Shown here: piece by piece, positions 35,701 through 48,360 of the stretch
How the letters are laid out: each line of letters begins with the position of its first letter
How positions within the stretch are numbered: position 1 is the first letter of the stretch
NCBI GenBank assembly: GCA_020002185.1
Contig: CM034532.1
Location: 29,237,717 to 29,301,716 of the forward strand
DNA: 64,000 nucleotides
Origin: Paraescarpia echinospica
Taxonomy: Eukaryota; Annelida; Polychaeta; Sabellida; Siboglinidae
Direction: 5' to 3'
Program-made: the position numbers and the translations under genes
The notes under the pieces: model-generated
Database searches by the model: none
Told to the model about the DNA's origin: nothing
The model's input: only the letters and a program-made list of their open reading frames with translations

Positions 35701-36342
35701 AAAAAAGATTTAATAAGATTTAACAAGATTGCCATCCAGAGAATTAACTCTAGATGGCAGGTGGACAAGGAAGCCCTTTGGTTTATCGAGAGTCCAACCC
35801 TTTTATCTACATATATCCAGCCCTTCTGAGGTATGTGTCGATTTTATTTTTAAACATATTCACACTACTAGCACCCACACAATCATCAGATAATCTGTTC
35901 CATTCATTCACAGTCCTTTGTGAAAATGAGAACTTTCTTACGTCTAATCTACACTGCTCCTTTACTAATGTAACTTCATGTCCTCTAGTCTTTCTATCTT
36001 TCTTAACTGAAAAAACATATTTATATCAATATTTTCATAACCATTCAATATTTTAAACACTTCTGTCTGATCTCCTCTCAATCTCCTGGTCTCTAGTTTT
36101 GTTAAACCATATTCTTTTAGGCGTTTTTCATAACTAAGATCCCTCAGTTTTAGTCGCTCTCCTCTGCACTCTTTCTAGCATATATATGTCCTTCTTGCGG
36201 TATGGCCTCCACGCTTGTATACAATATTCTAAATGAGGCCTAACTATTGTTTTGTACAGCGGTATTATTAGTTTTTTCTTTATATGCTATATTTCGCCTA
36301 ATCAATCCAAGGATTTGATTTCCTTTTGAAGCTGCAATTTGC
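35701..36342 (-). mobile_element. CR1-like copy E, 3' fragment on minus strand
   Basis: The reverse complement carries the RT C-terminal region (LRGDQ, TKMI and LEYC equivalents) with several shifts, then the 3' stem-loop (35,730-35,759) and the TTGTTAAATC-type tail. The stem sequence equals that of copies C and D. 5' truncation at 36,342 is abrupt, as expected for incomplete reverse transcription. Confidence 0.85.
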
Positions 36343-37170
36343 TCTCATCCCATCCTCTGTCTCGTTGCACTCCTCATTAATCGAGTGCTTCTTCGCTTTC
36401 CTCGTTCCGAGTGTCTTGTTTATTTCTTGGTACTACTCCTTTGCTTGTTCATTGACAGCTCTGTTCTTTTTCAGTGATCATCTTCGATCACATAATTTCC
36501 GTACATCGTTTCGTTTGGGTGTCGATTGGTTGTTTCTTTTCCTAGAACGTATTTGTAGATTGTCAACGCCTGGTTCCAGTTTCTGCAGGTCGAATTTGAT
36601 CCGTGGAATTCTGTTCTGTTTGTTACTTTTCAACTTTAGTTTATCATTACGAGATCTTCATATGTCTGTTCCAGAGAAGGTTCGTGTTTCTAGTTTATTC
36701 ATGCTTGATTTGAATCTCTGTGTGCCAGGTTGTAATCAATTTGGTGTTTCTTCCTGCCTGTTGCATGCCATGTCGTTCCTCTAGACATTTTGTGTGGGTA
36801 GAGTTTATTTGTCACAGTAAGCTGTCTGCTACATGCAAATTCTAGTAAACTTAATCGTATGGTCTCTTGTACATGCAAATTCTAGTAAACGTAATCCTGG
36901 CATTTGTATTTCCGCACGCAAATTTTGCAAATGTACCTAGCCAATTTTGTGTTCTAATCACCTATGATGATAATGTTAAATTTTCTTGGCGCCTAAGCTA
37001 TAGTTACTTCCAAAATCTCATAGAATATATCAATTTCTTCACCAGTAAGCGTTGTTGTTGTTGTTGTTGCATAGATCAGAATTACCGTAATGTTTTTGGT
37101 TTAACCTCCTATTCTGATGGAAATCATCCTGCTGTTAAAGCGAATTCGTTAATAACGTTAACCTCTTTGT
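36343..37170 (-). mobile_element. LINE fragment: endonuclease C-terminus and linker
   Basis: The minus strand shows pieces such as RTTWHATGRKKHQIDY, KHEPSLEQTYEDL, RIPRIKFDLQKLEPG and NKTLGTRKAKKHS in correct order with many breaks. This is the region after the DFN motif of an APE endonuclease (a W-x-S/A-x-D-x-x-x-x-x-IDH-like passage). Short direct repeats of ACATGCAAATTCTAGTAAAC (about 36,831 and 36,871) lie inside. It is a different element from CR1-like E. Confidence 0.55.
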
Positions 37171-37495
37171 AATGTTCGCAATTATTAAGTAATCCTGTTG
37201 ATATGATTAATTCATGTAATTCTATGCCTTTATTTCATTAGAATTCTGTTTTATTAATCACTAATGACCCTGACAATATATCGAAAAAATAACTTTGGCC
37301 CCACCTTCAAGATCCGTATAAGGTATGCTCATGAATATTCGGGACAGTCCGTCAGACTTCGATTAGCTACGCCGAGTTGATAGATGCAAGGAAAACGTCA
37401 TCAACATGTGTGTGTGTTTGGATTAGCCACCGCCATTCGAATGAGTCGTGACCGATAAAATTATCAAAAGGAAACGTGGACCAACTGCTGTTTAC
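37171..37495. other. No gene seen
   Basis: AT-rich intergenic sequence without recognisable features. Confidence 0.5.
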
Positions 37496-37496
37496 G

Positions 37497-37845
37497 GACA
37501 AGCGGTACGGACAAGCGGGATAGTTCGAAGTTGCTATCTGTTCCTAGAGTTAAGACAAAGGCTGGAACTCGAGCTTTTTCAGTTGCCGCGCCAACTATAT
37601 GGAATTCCCGTTAATGTTAAATTAGCAGAAAATATTGTTACATTTCGTCGTCACCTCAAAACCTATCTTTTCAATATCGCCTAACCTCCCTAGCTTCCTA
37701 GCACATCCATTCATTTGTTGACGACTTTCGCCTAGCACACGAGTACGAGAATGCTTAATCCTTTGGTTTTGGTGCGCCACTGAGCTCGGATTGTCTGAGG
37801 ATATTGGCGCTTAAGAAGTTATTTATTATTATTATTATTATTAAA
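37497..37845 (+). mobile_element. LINE 3' end: RT C-terminus plus (ATT)n tail
   Basis: The frame ending at 37,684 encodes RVKTKAGTRAFSVAAPTIWN and then FRRHLKTYLFNIA with a stop, the standard last ~60 residues of an L2/Rex-like RT ORF. About 140 bp of 3' UTR follow, then a short (ATT)n tail at 37,821-37,843. It is the same general type as the minus-strand fragment at 15,085-15,730. Confidence 0.75.
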
Positions 37846-38173
37846 TGAAAGTTCGAACAGCCACGGCACATACCACTGGCCGCTGGATAGCAATGGTGGC
37901 GCACAGTGCCGATAATGAATACGTTTAAACAATTATTTTAAATATACCGTGGCGCTGTGCTCATCAAATCATGGTGCCATGTATTGTAATTGGCATGTTC
38001 TTATGTTTGGGCTACGGTTGTTCAAGCGTTTCATCCTTCTTTAAACATACCAAAGCAATGATTCGGGTAGACCTTATTGGAAACGGAACCTGCGCAGGCT
38101 GTAGAAACCCATTATAGTCTTGTCCATCTGTCATGGTCTGGTGACAACGTTCTTGCCCTACTGACAGCAACTG
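37846..38173. other. No gene seen
   Basis: Two loosely related GC-richer blocks (AGCCACGGCACATACCACT near 37,858 and CCGTGGCGCTGTGCTCATCA near 37,948) but no ORF. Confidence 0.4.
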
Positions 38174-38872
38174 GTAAAAGGAGGCAGTCTGTTCCTAGTT
38201 TTTAATTAAATAATTAACATAATGTTCTTAAGACTATCATAACTATGTTGAAGGTATACTGACCACCAAATTGGGTTCGCAGTTTGGAAGATACGACCCC
38301 GGAGCATGTTCAAATGGTAAACAAAACATCCAGGTTCAAAACAAGCTTTATTGGTTATTTTGACGATGTGAGCTGGGTTAACCGCAATACCCTTTGATGG
38401 TCAACGATTTCCCATTTTCATACGTTGAAAATAGGAGACGTCCGATTACATAGGCTTCCTTTAAAAGTAGGTAGTCTGTTCCTAGGTTTTGATTTATTAG
38501 TTAATATATGTTTTTCTTCCTTATTCATTTATGTTATGTATTATTCAATTCTGAAATAAGGCATTCATTCTTAAGACTATACTAACGATGTTGAAGGTAT
38601 ACTGCCCGCCAAATTGTGTTTATTAAGCCCGTTACAACGGCCGCAATTTGAAGGTACGACCACGGGTTCATATTCTAATAGTTAACTAAACATCCAGTTT
38701 CCAAACAAGCTTTCTTGGCAATACGACCGAATTGCGCTGAGTTAACTGCTTTACCCTTTGATGTTCAACTTCCTACGTTCAGCAAAACACACTCCTGTTA
38801 CAAATTACTACGCACGCTAATTCCGCGTAGACGAACAGACTACGTCCCTTTAAAGATGCTTCCTAAAAGTGA
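38174..38872 (+). repeat. Dispersed repeat, two imperfect direct copies
   Basis: Copy 1 (38,174-38,465) and copy 2 (38,466-38,872) share, in order, AGTCTGTTCCTAG, TTCTTAAGACTAT, GTTGAAGGTATACTG, AAACATCCAG, AAACAAGCTTT and CTTTGATGGTCAAC-like blocks. A third, inverted copy lies at 52,058-52,246 in intron 2 of the modular gene. No coding capacity is evident. Confidence 0.75.
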
Positions 38873-39904
38873 TTTTTTCCTTTGTTTTATTCAATTTTTT
38901 TTTCTTCAAAAAGCGTAACTACCTATAGTATCAACTACGACATGCTTGTTCGTTTGAGAATCTGTTGTATGTAGTTTTGGTAAAACCATCAGAATAACTG
39001 TTAGCTTATTTAATACAGTCTCGATTAGACTCTCTCAAGCATCATCTAGTCTGAGTCTGGTCTACAAATAGTTCACCCGCGATTGTGCGATTGTCAGTAA
39101 TTAAGCCCATAAAAGCACCTGCGCATTTAAACAACTCTGTCGGCATGGTTGGAAGTTTCGACGGGTCTTTCACCCTAAACTAAACTAACTCGACAGTCAA
39201 ATTATACTTCATAAAACTATCACGAAACTCTAGGTAGCAGTTGTATAATGTCTATCGTCACGGTTTGACCTTTCACGCGGGAGGAGAGTGATGTATTTTA
39301 TCGAGCGACAATCTGTACCAGCACGCGTAGCGTATGTGAGTTTTCACGAAACGTTAATAAAACGTCGATGCTCGCTGCTTCCTGGTAGGTTTGGCAATAT
39401 ATAATGTAACTCGGTCTCCACGGTTTTCTCATCCAATTCCACGTATGAGGTCTTTGTAGAGAATGTTCTATTGCATGATTACTATTACACATGCTCATAC
39501 AATTGAATGTAAGTGGTTGAATTTTGTCCTAAGAGCATTACATCTGGTTAGACATGCCCTATTAACTAATGATTCGACTTTATTACTACAATAAATTAAG
39601 CTCGAACCTAACACAATGTCTACTGTATAGCTGAACCTAACTCCACAGGGAAAAGGGATACAAAACACGTGTTTATACAAAAAGTACTCGTATACTCATG
39701 GGAACGTACTCGTACCTGTACACAGCTTTTAATAATGTATTTCTACGTGTATATATGCACATACATTCATGCGTATATACATGCATACCTACGCAATCGT
39801 ACGTTTACTTTTCAATTGACACGGACACACATCTGACAAGAACAAGACTTCGGCGCCAAAAGACCTAATAGATGGCATTGTTTCGTGTGACAGACGTCAA
39901 CCAT
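38873..39904. other. No gene seen
   Basis: Short random frames only. 39,730-39,800 is rich in ATACAT/GTATAT steps. Confidence 0.5.
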
Positions 39905-40385
39905 CATCATCATTCATCATCATTGTGCAGCCGTAGTGTCCCGTGGTTGAGCAAAGGCCTCAGCATGTCGTTTCCAAATCTGTCTGTCTTGCGCTATCCT
40001 CTGCCAGATGGTGTCCTTCCAGTACTCGTCTAGTTCGTCTCTCCACCGTCTCTCGGGTCTTCCTCTAGATCGTTTCCCTTCGTATGGTCTCCAGGTTGTG
40101 ATACGCGATGTCCATCGGTTATCTCGCAGTCTGTTGAGGCCCCCTGCTCATGTTCACTTCTGTCTTCTGATTTGTTCTATCACGTCTATAACCTTTGTCT
40201 TCTCTCTTACCCAGATGTTTGTTTTTCTCTCCCGATATGTGATGTTTAACATACTTCTTTCCATCTTTCTTTGTGCGGCTCCTAGCTTGTTCTTTACCTG
40301 AATGGTGAGTGCCCATGTTTCCGCGTCGTATATCATCGCTGGAAGTACGCTTGAGTTGTATACATAATCAACATTAAACACCTGC
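39905..40385 (-). mobile_element. RTE-type LINE 3' fragment
   Basis: The minus strand encodes VLPAMIYDAETWALT, KLGAAQRKMERSML, TYRERKTNIWVREKTKVID and then RPRERWRDELDEYW and AQDRQIWKRHAEAF with one or two shifts. It ends in an (ATG)-rich tail at 39,903-39,925. These are RTE C-terminal motifs, though the element is different from the one at 11.2-14.2 kb. The 5' part is missing. Confidence 0.75.
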
Positions 40386-40589
40386 TTTAATTATGGTGTG
40401 TTGTGCGACAGAACCGGAGCATTTTCATAACACTCTGAATCAACCATAATATATACACTAATGGTATATTCACATGGTGCCAAGAAAGTTGCATCCATTA
40501 TTTAGTTTATATTTTAGAAATGTTTCCCAAGTCGCGTTTCGCAGCCCTAAGAAAATACATATGTTAATGTCACGATATTATCATAATGC

Positions 40590-43500
40590 TAAGAGAAAAT
40601 ACACCAGTTGTAATATTCCCGCGGTGTATTGGAAATACACCACCTATGATACACACAAAGTACAAAGGAAACACGCCCATTATAATAAACACACAGTGCA
40701 AAATAAATAAACCTATCATGATATACATACACAGTACAAAGTAAATAAACCTGTCATGATATACATACACAGTGAAAAGCAAATAAACCTGTCATGATAT
40801 ACATACACAGTGCAAAGTAAATAAACCTGTCATGATATACATACACAGTGCAAAGTAAATAAACATGTCATGATATACATACACAGTGCAAAATAAGTAA
40901 ACATGTCATGATATACATACACAGTGCAAAATAAGTAAACCTGTCATGATATACATACACAGTGCAAAGTAAATAAACCTGTCATGATATACATACACAG
41001 TGCAAAGTAAATAAACCTGTCATGATATACATACACAGTGCAAAGTAAATAAACCTGTCATGATATACATACACAGTGCAAAGTAAATAAACCTGTCATG
41101 GTATACATACACAATGAAAAGTAAATAAACCTGTCATGATATACATACACAGTGAAAAGTAAATAAACCTGTCATGATATACATACACAGTACAAAGTAA
41201 ATAAACCTGTCATGATATACATACACAGTGCAAAGTAAATAAACGTGTCATGATATACATACACAGTACAAAGTAAATAAACCTGTCATGATATGCATAC
41301 ACAGTGCAAAGTAAATAAACCTGTCATGATATACATACACAGTGCAAAGTAAATAAACCTGTCATGATATACATACACAGTGCAAAGTAAATAAACCTGT
41401 CATGATATACATACACAGTGAAAAGTAAATAAACCTGTCATGATATACATACACAGTGCAAAGTAAATAAACCTGTCATGATATGCATACACAGTACAAA
41501 GTAAATAAACCTGTCATGATATATATACACAGTGAAAAGTAAATAAACCTGTCATAATATAGATGCACAGTGCAAAGTAAATAAACCTGTCATGATATAC
41601 ATACACAGTGCAAAGTAAATAAACCTGTCATGGTATACATACACAGTGCAAAGTAAAGAAACCTGTCATGATATACATACACAGTGCAAAGTAAATAAAC
41701 CTGTCATGATATACATACACAGTGCAAAGTAAATAAACCTGTCATGATATACATACACAGTGCAAAGTAAATAAACCTGTCATGATATACATACACAGTG
41801 CAAAGTAAATAAACCTGTCATGATATACATACACAGTGCAAAGTAAATAAACATGTCATGATATACATACACAGTGCAAAATAAGTAAACATGTCATGAT
41901 ATACATACACAGTGCAAAATAAGTAAACCTGTCATGATATACATACACAGTGCAAAGTAAATAAACCTGTCATGATATACATACACAGTGCAAAGTAAAT
42001 AAACCTGTCATGATATACATACACAGTGCAAAGTAAATAAACCTGTCATGATATACATACACAGTGCAAAGTAAATAAACCTGTCACCTGTCATGGTATA
42101 CATACACAGTGCAAAGTAAATAAACCTGTCATGATATACATACACAGTGCAAAGTAAATAAACCTGTCATGATATACATACACAGTGCAAAGTAAATAAA
42201 CCTGTCATGATATACATACACAGTGCAAAGTAAATAAACCTGTCATGATATGCATACACAGTACAAAGTAAATAAACCTGTCATGATATATATACACAGT
42301 GAAAAGTAAATAAACCTGTCATAATATAGATGCACAGTGCAAAGTAAATAAACCTGTCATGATATACATACACAGTGCAAAGTAAATAAACCTGTCATGA
42401 TATACATACACAGTGCAAAGTAAATAAACATGTCATGATATACATACACAGTGCAAAATAAGTAAACATGTCATGATATAAATACACAGTGCAAAATAAG
42501 TAAACCTGTCATGATATACATACACAGTGCAAAGTAAATAAACCTGTCATGAAATACATACACAGTGCAAAGTAAATAAACCTGTCATGATATACATACA
42601 CAGTGTAAAGTAAATAAACCTGTCATGATATACATACACAGTGCAAAGTAAATAAACCTGTCATGATATACATACACAGTGCAAAGTAAATAAACCTGTC
42701 ATGATATACATACACAGTGCAAAGTAAATAAACCTGTCATGGTATACATACACAGTGCAAAGTAAATAAACCTGTCATGATATACATACATAGTGCAAAG
42801 TAAATAAACCTGTCATGATATACATACACAGTGCAAAGTAAATAAACCTGTCATGATATACATACACAGTGCAAAGTAAATAAACCTGTCATGATATGCA
42901 TACACAGTACAAAGTAAATAAACCTGTCATGATATATATACACAGTGAAAAGTAAATAAACCTGTCATAATATAGATGCACAGTGCAAAGTAAATAAACC
43001 TGTCATGATATACATACACAGTGCAAAGTAAATAAACCTGTCATGATATACATACACAGTGCAAAGTAAAGAAACCTGTCATGATATACATACACAGTGC
43101 AAAGTAAATAAACCTGTCATGATATACATACACAGTGCAAAGTAAATAAACCTGTCATGATATACATACACAGTGCAAAGTAAATAAACCTGTCATGATA
43201 TACATACACAGTGAAAAGTAAATAAACCTGTCATGATATACATACACAGTGCAAAGTAAATAAACCTGTCATGATATACATACACAGTGCAAAGTAAATA
43301 TACTTGTCATGATATACATACACAGTGCAAAGTAAATAAACCTGGCAGGATATACATACACAGTGCAAAGTACATAAACCTGTTATGATATACATACACA
43401 GTGCAAAGTAAATAAACCTGTCATGATATACATACACAATGAAAAGGAAATAAATCCGTCACAATACACACAGTGCAAAGGAAACAAATCAAATAGAATA
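40590..43500. repeat. 38-bp satellite array, about 73 units
   Basis: Consensus unit CCTGTCATGATATACATACA plus CAGTGCAAAGTAAATAAA repeated from about 40,683 to 43,460 with very few indels. Variant blocks recur: a pair of GCAAAATAAGTAAACATG units (40,861; 41,848; 42,427) and a triple with ATATGCATACACAGTACAAA, ATATATACACAGTGAAAA and ATATAGATGCACAG (41,480; 42,243; 42,893). Segments of many units have therefore been copied within the array. The edges contain diverged units. Open frames on minus are spurious. Confidence 0.95.
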
Positions 43501-43714
43501 ATAATACTAAGACGAACATTTTTTCTTTCATTTGACCTGTCAGACTTTTGAAATAATACATATAATACATCCATATCAACTTAAAATTTTAAGTAGTAGA
43601 AGTTATAGATTTATAATAAACATGGTATGTAATTGCAAAAATATGGGTCAAGGGACTCCTCTAAGTCTCTCGAGGAGCCACCCAATAAAGCAACATTAAT
43701 CAAGCGTGCATGAG

Positions 43715-43800
43715 TGTGAGAGAGAGAGTGTGTGTGTGTGTGTGCGTGTGTGAGCGTGCATGCGTGCGTGCGTGCGTGCGTGCGCGCATGAGTGTGAGAG
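43715..43800. repeat. (GT)n/(GCGT)n microsatellite
   Basis: GAGAGA, then GTGTGT, then GCGTGCGT steps within an otherwise unremarkable 350-bp spacer. Confidence 0.9.
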
Positions 43801-43854
43801 TGGGTGTGGTATGAGCATGCTAACATGAGTATTATATGTTATATTACAATATGA

Positions 43855-44070
43855 TTCACACCGTGCAAAGGAAACACACAGATTATGACACACAGTACAA
43901 AGGAAATAAACATGCTATGGTACAAAGAGTGCAAAAGAAATACACCCGTTATGAGACAAACAGTGCAAAGGAAATACAGCCGTTGTGATACACACACCTT
44001 GCAAAGGAAATACACCCCGTTATGCCTCCACAAAGTGCAAAGGAAATACACCCGCATTATGACACTGCAC
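43855..44070. repeat. Diverged outlying units of the 38-bp satellite
   Basis: Six degenerate units of ~33 bp around CAGTGCAAAGGAAATACACC and CGTTATGA, separated from the main array by about 350 bp. Similar units lie on the left edge (40,590-40,690). Confidence 0.75.
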
Positions 44071-46567
44071 ATTGGTGAGGAGTTATGATACCGTTTTCTT
44101 CGTTTCCTAATTACATGTTACATGTTGACTTCTATGATTCTTAAACACTGGTGCTATTAATGTTGCCACATACAGCATAACGAATATAATCACCAAGTAG
44201 ACAACGATAAATGACGAATTGTAATTAACTACAGGACTACTTTTACGGTGTTTTAAAAAAATTCAACGAGGCGTTCGCTCGTTCAACCTCTACATTCACA
44301 TTCCAGGACCCAAGGTTACCTTGAATAAATATTGCAATGTGAGATGTAAACTAAATAAATTATAGAATTTCTCAGAATGAGACAGGTCTGCCGGAGACCG
44401 ACGCTCGTTTTACAGCCAACAAATCATCATTGACGTCACGGCATCTGCAGCAAACAAAGTCCTTTCCAATGGCCGGTCCATGCCGACGGGGCGATCTATT
44501 GGCGCACATAAATTTTCAAACCACACAATCATTAAATTGCACTGCCCTCACGGGGTGCAACTCGGCCACGCACCATTAAGTTTCAATCGCTCCGGCCAGG
44601 GTAGACAGCCACAGACGGAGTGGACAGTCCTGGGGAGGTGGGGTGGAGGTGTGTGATTGTAGCTAGACAGAGGCAGGGAAGTTCGTATCGGTGCGTCTAG
44701 GTGCCGTTGCGACTTGCTCGTAGCGAAGACAAATAGCAGCCGATGGTCGTTTTTTTGTCGTTTGGTTATGGTCTGAGGTGCGGCAGCGATGTGTTTAGAA
44801 TAGAGGACTGTTAATTAAATTGTGATAATTCGGGTTCGGTTCTTCAAAACGGCCTCAAGAGGAACATGACCAAATGACTCCCAATTTGAAACTTAATGTA
44901 ACAGTAAAATGTGTACGTTTGCTCATTAGTTATCATTAAAAGTAACCGTCTGAGACGTAGCTTCCAGAAGAAAATAAACGTCCCAGTTTTATAGTTTCTT
45001 TGACACTACTCACTCATACATAAAAACCCAAAATAGAGTAACAGTCACACATTATTTTCTGTACAGTGGTAGTAAATTACATGTGCTACGTTATGTTCAG
45101 CGTTTTATCGTACTCTGTTGTATATGAGTTTATTTACGCCGAAATATGGCCATCCCCAATGTAGAGTTTATAGCAATTTTTTCTAAAAATAATATCGCAG
45201 AAAATGTAAGAAGAACATTTATAATTTGGCGGCCATCTTGAATTTGGTAACCTTTTGAAAATATATAGCCATCATTACGTTATCACAGCTTTTGTACCCA
45301 AAGATGCAAAATCAAGTGAAAATTTGCCTTTAATAAATATTCTGCACTACAATATTATTACGATATAAATGTTGTAAGATATCAGACATATAGAGGCAAA
45401 CGAGCATATATTATAATATGCTATTTAAATGCGTAAAGGTTGACTGCAGGAACGGCACAGCCTGTTTTCACCTTGCAAGTTGCTGAACCTCTGACTACAG
45501 ATCTCCATACTTGGCTGTACTGCTACGCCAGATGGCCGGTTGTTCCAGTTGGCTACGATACAATCCGAACAGGATCTCACACATGCACGCACGCACGCAC
45601 GCACGCACGCTCGCACGCACGCACACACATTTTTTAAGTATGGCGCCACGTTTGCCTTTTCCGTATTGTCTGGTACAGAAGATTGTAGAATAGAAACACT
45701 TGCAACTTGACGAATGGGATGCAATCTGTACCGTAGCCTTGTTTGGTTTGAGGGCTTCAATGAGATTTTAAATTGGCTGTATGATGACAATTTATTTGGA
45801 CGTCATTGGAAATAGTGGTATTTGATCAGATTCCTAAGCAGTGAGTTGCGTGTTGGACAACAACTGTCTGGTCGTCCTACATCCAGGATACGTACATCAA
45901 AGTCAGCCCGCTAGTAACTCAACTTTGACCTCTACCAAGTCGGCTCATTAAGCAACGATAATCGACCCATTAAAGAATCGGACAGTCGACATGCGCAGGC
46001 TTGACATCTATCGCTGATCGAAGTAAATGGATAATCAAATAGAAGTGTTCTACGTGGGGCACCCAACCATAGGATCCCTCCGGCGGGTGATGGATCGACA
46101 TGTGTCCTCGCGCCTTACACGTGGTACACCTTCCGCACCAGACGTTGGGATCCATGCGTTTTCTAGTATTCCATGCAGCTTCTTTTCTTTAAAATAATCT
46201 TTGAAAAACTCAATATTTGTTCGAAATCGCATTTCCACCTTAAAGCTTCGGCGGTCCCTTTCTTTAATAATGAGTTGCGTTCCGGTACGTTATGTGATGC
46301 CTACTTATTCATCTTTGATGGTACAATGTGCTCAGCATCCCGGTGTTGTAGACGCCATTGTAGTTTATTGTCACTATAAGTCGCGGTATTTGAACCAGAC
46401 ACATTATGCAGTGCATATTTATCGAAGAATTATCGCATCGCCGCCTTTACAAATTATACGAAATCTCACAAATGCGGTGGCTACGCTTTTGCGTGTAGAC
46501 TGTACAAGACGTGGTCAATTTTTCACATCGCAGTATATGAACTAAAGCAAAACGGTCAAACTGTTAG
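44071..46567. other. No gene seen; one (GCAC)n microsatellite
   Basis: AT-rich intergenic DNA with a somewhat GC-richer patch at 44,560-44,760 and a (CACG)n tract at 45,586-45,628. A minus-strand frame at 46,050-46,238 has protein-like composition but no splice or homology support. Confidence 0.5.
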
Positions 46568-46682
46568 CCCACTTAAACAGCACGACATAGACCAAGTAAT
46601 GTGGACAATAAGTAATCGAGTGAATGTCTGTCAGACAGATTGCACATAGATGTTGATATACGTGTATGTGTTTGACCCCTAA
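46568..46682 (+). repeat. Left arm of a 1.5-kb inverted-repeat element
   Basis: About 115 bp beginning CCCACTTAAACAGCACGACA that recur inverted at 47,977-48,086 with roughly 90% identity by eye. Possible terminal inverted repeat of a non-autonomous DNA transposon. Confidence 0.75.
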
Positions 46683-47976
46683 ACAGGTGTGAAGATACTT
46701 GCACTCGTGTCCGTAGTAGTTTACTTCAGATTCAGATGGTTTATGCCACGTAGCATATAAAAATGTATAAGGAATTTGTGGCGTTGTGGCATAAGAACTG
46801 AATGACTCTTCAACACTCAATACTCTTTTTCCCTGCTTTGTTTCCCCGACCCCCGATACACACATGCGCACGGGCAAAATATACAATTCAAAACAATTAC
46901 AAAATATGCAACTATGCTAAAAATGTCTGTAAGTTAAAACCAAAACCAACTGCCAACAAAGTTGAAAAAAGTCACATGTCTCCAGTAATCTAGTAATGCT
47001 GTGTTCCTATTAAACGTCCGCAATAATACATGTATGTTTATACATGTTAATAAACTAACATCTCACAAGTGTTGCAATTATATACACACATATGTATGAC
47101 TCTCTCTCTCCCCCCTCTCTCTCTCTCTCCCCCTCTCTCTCACAGCTTATAAGTCCATTTGCTTCGGGGGAGTTTTGCTCTGGAATTCAGTCGTCATGTG
47201 TTTTGTTAAATCGTGATAAATCTTTTTAAATCTCTCTAAAATAAAGTATCCCAAAGCTGATACGGCAGTGTATTAAAATAACATAAATGCAGTTTGTAAG
47301 GAGTATTGCTTTTGTTTTAAAGAGTTTTGTCTACTTTGGATACCATCTGGACAACGAACAAGGCAGACCGTTTGGAAAGAACCATACCAGAAGAAATGGA
47401 ACAAGCATGGCATGAACCGAGCTGTATTCCCCAAGACCGTTTTAACTGAAGGAGATTTGTTGACACCTTATGCTCGAATGGGAGCGAAGAGGATAGGCAT
47501 GCTACTTTGCCACAAGCGTAGTATAACACTTACAGTAGAAACAAAGATAAAAAAAATTGGTTTTGCCAAAAGAACAGTGATTGTATTCTTGGATGATGCG
47601 TTCATTATTGGTGACTTACTTGAGATCAAATCGTTTATCACCATGCGATGCGGTCAACGGCCACCCTTTCGGCCTTCTTAGGCGTAAGTCCCAGGCCGTC
47701 CAGCTCCTGATTGTTGCATCTTTCCAGCCAGCGTTTGGAGGGTGGGATCTGTGCACCTGGGATGATGGGTAATCTGGTGCCGTGTATTGAAGGTGACTTT
47801 ATTAGTTTTTTTAGTTTTTAATTTAGTTTATTAAATTATTAGTGGACATTTCCAGTTGTTATTGCAATCATTCTTTCGTGACGTGACGACGAAGAAAGCC
47901 GTTGCTCAATGCACGGATACAACATAGGACACACGAGGCTGTGTAAGCAGCATTACCCCTAGAGTGACCTAGGGGG
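46683..47976. other. Interior of the inverted-repeat element
   Basis: Contains a (CT)n microsatellite (47,100-47,145) and a 90-codon frame (47,412-47,681) that I do not recognise. No transposase motif is visible, so the element would be non-autonomous. Confidence 0.45.
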
Positions 47977-48086
47977 TTTGGGGGTCAAACACATACATCA
48001 ACATCTATGTGCAATCTGTTTGACAGACATTCACTCGATTAATTATTGCCCACATTACTTAGTCTGTGTCGTGCTGTTTAGGTGGG
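47977..48086 (-). repeat. Right arm of a 1.5-kb inverted-repeat element
   Basis: Inverted match of 46,568-46,682, ending GTCGTGCTGTTTAGGTGGG. Obvious flanking target duplications were not identified. Confidence 0.75.
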
Positions 48087-48140
48087 ATGATTAAAACTGG
48101 ATTCAACAAGATATAATTGTAAACAAGTCTAACCTTATAT

Positions 48141-48360
48141 GGGGCTCGATCGTCCAGCTGATAGACTGCTGGGCTGTCGATCAATGGAACCGGGGTTTGA
48201 ATCCTGGTGCCGACCGGTCGGTGGTTCGGTTCTGGTATCGGGTGTCGAAATTTCGTTCACCCTACGTTGTCTGTGTATTTTACAAAAGATACTAAAAGCA
48301 GTTTGTCACTTCTATCTGGTGTCACTGCCGAGGGAAGTAAACATAAAAAAAACCACGCAG
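48141..48360 (+). mobile_element. tRNA-derived SINE
   Basis: The head shares CTGGGCTGTCGATC with the 9.8-kb element. It carries a good B box GGTTTGAATCC (48,194-48,204) at about the right distance from an A-box-like CAGCTGATAGACTGC. A tRNA-unrelated body (AATTTCGTTCACCCTACGTT) and an A-rich end near 48,345 follow. It lacks a proper acceptor stem and anticodon arm, so it is not a working tRNA gene. Confidence 0.65.

Noticed and set aside
40590..43500. CRISPR array
   Set aside because: The 38-bp units are directly contiguous without unique spacers, and the context is eukaryotic.
45150..45310. Relation between GGCGGCCATCTTG here and CGACGGCCATTTTG near 53,695
   Set aside because: The shared word is short and the flanks do not align.
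46050..46238. Minus-strand frame with plausible composition (FFKDYFKEKKLHGILENAW)
   Set aside because: No flanking splice sites that make a consistent gene, no homologous motif, and an isolated 60 codons.
47412..47681. 90-codon plus-strand frame as a gene
   Set aside because: No recognisable motif, it starts with GTG or an internal Met, and it lies inside an inverted-repeat element.
47640..47780. RTE-like C-terminal tail on the minus strand
   Set aside because: A faint similarity in one frame without the preceding RRW-type motif; not distinguishable from chance.
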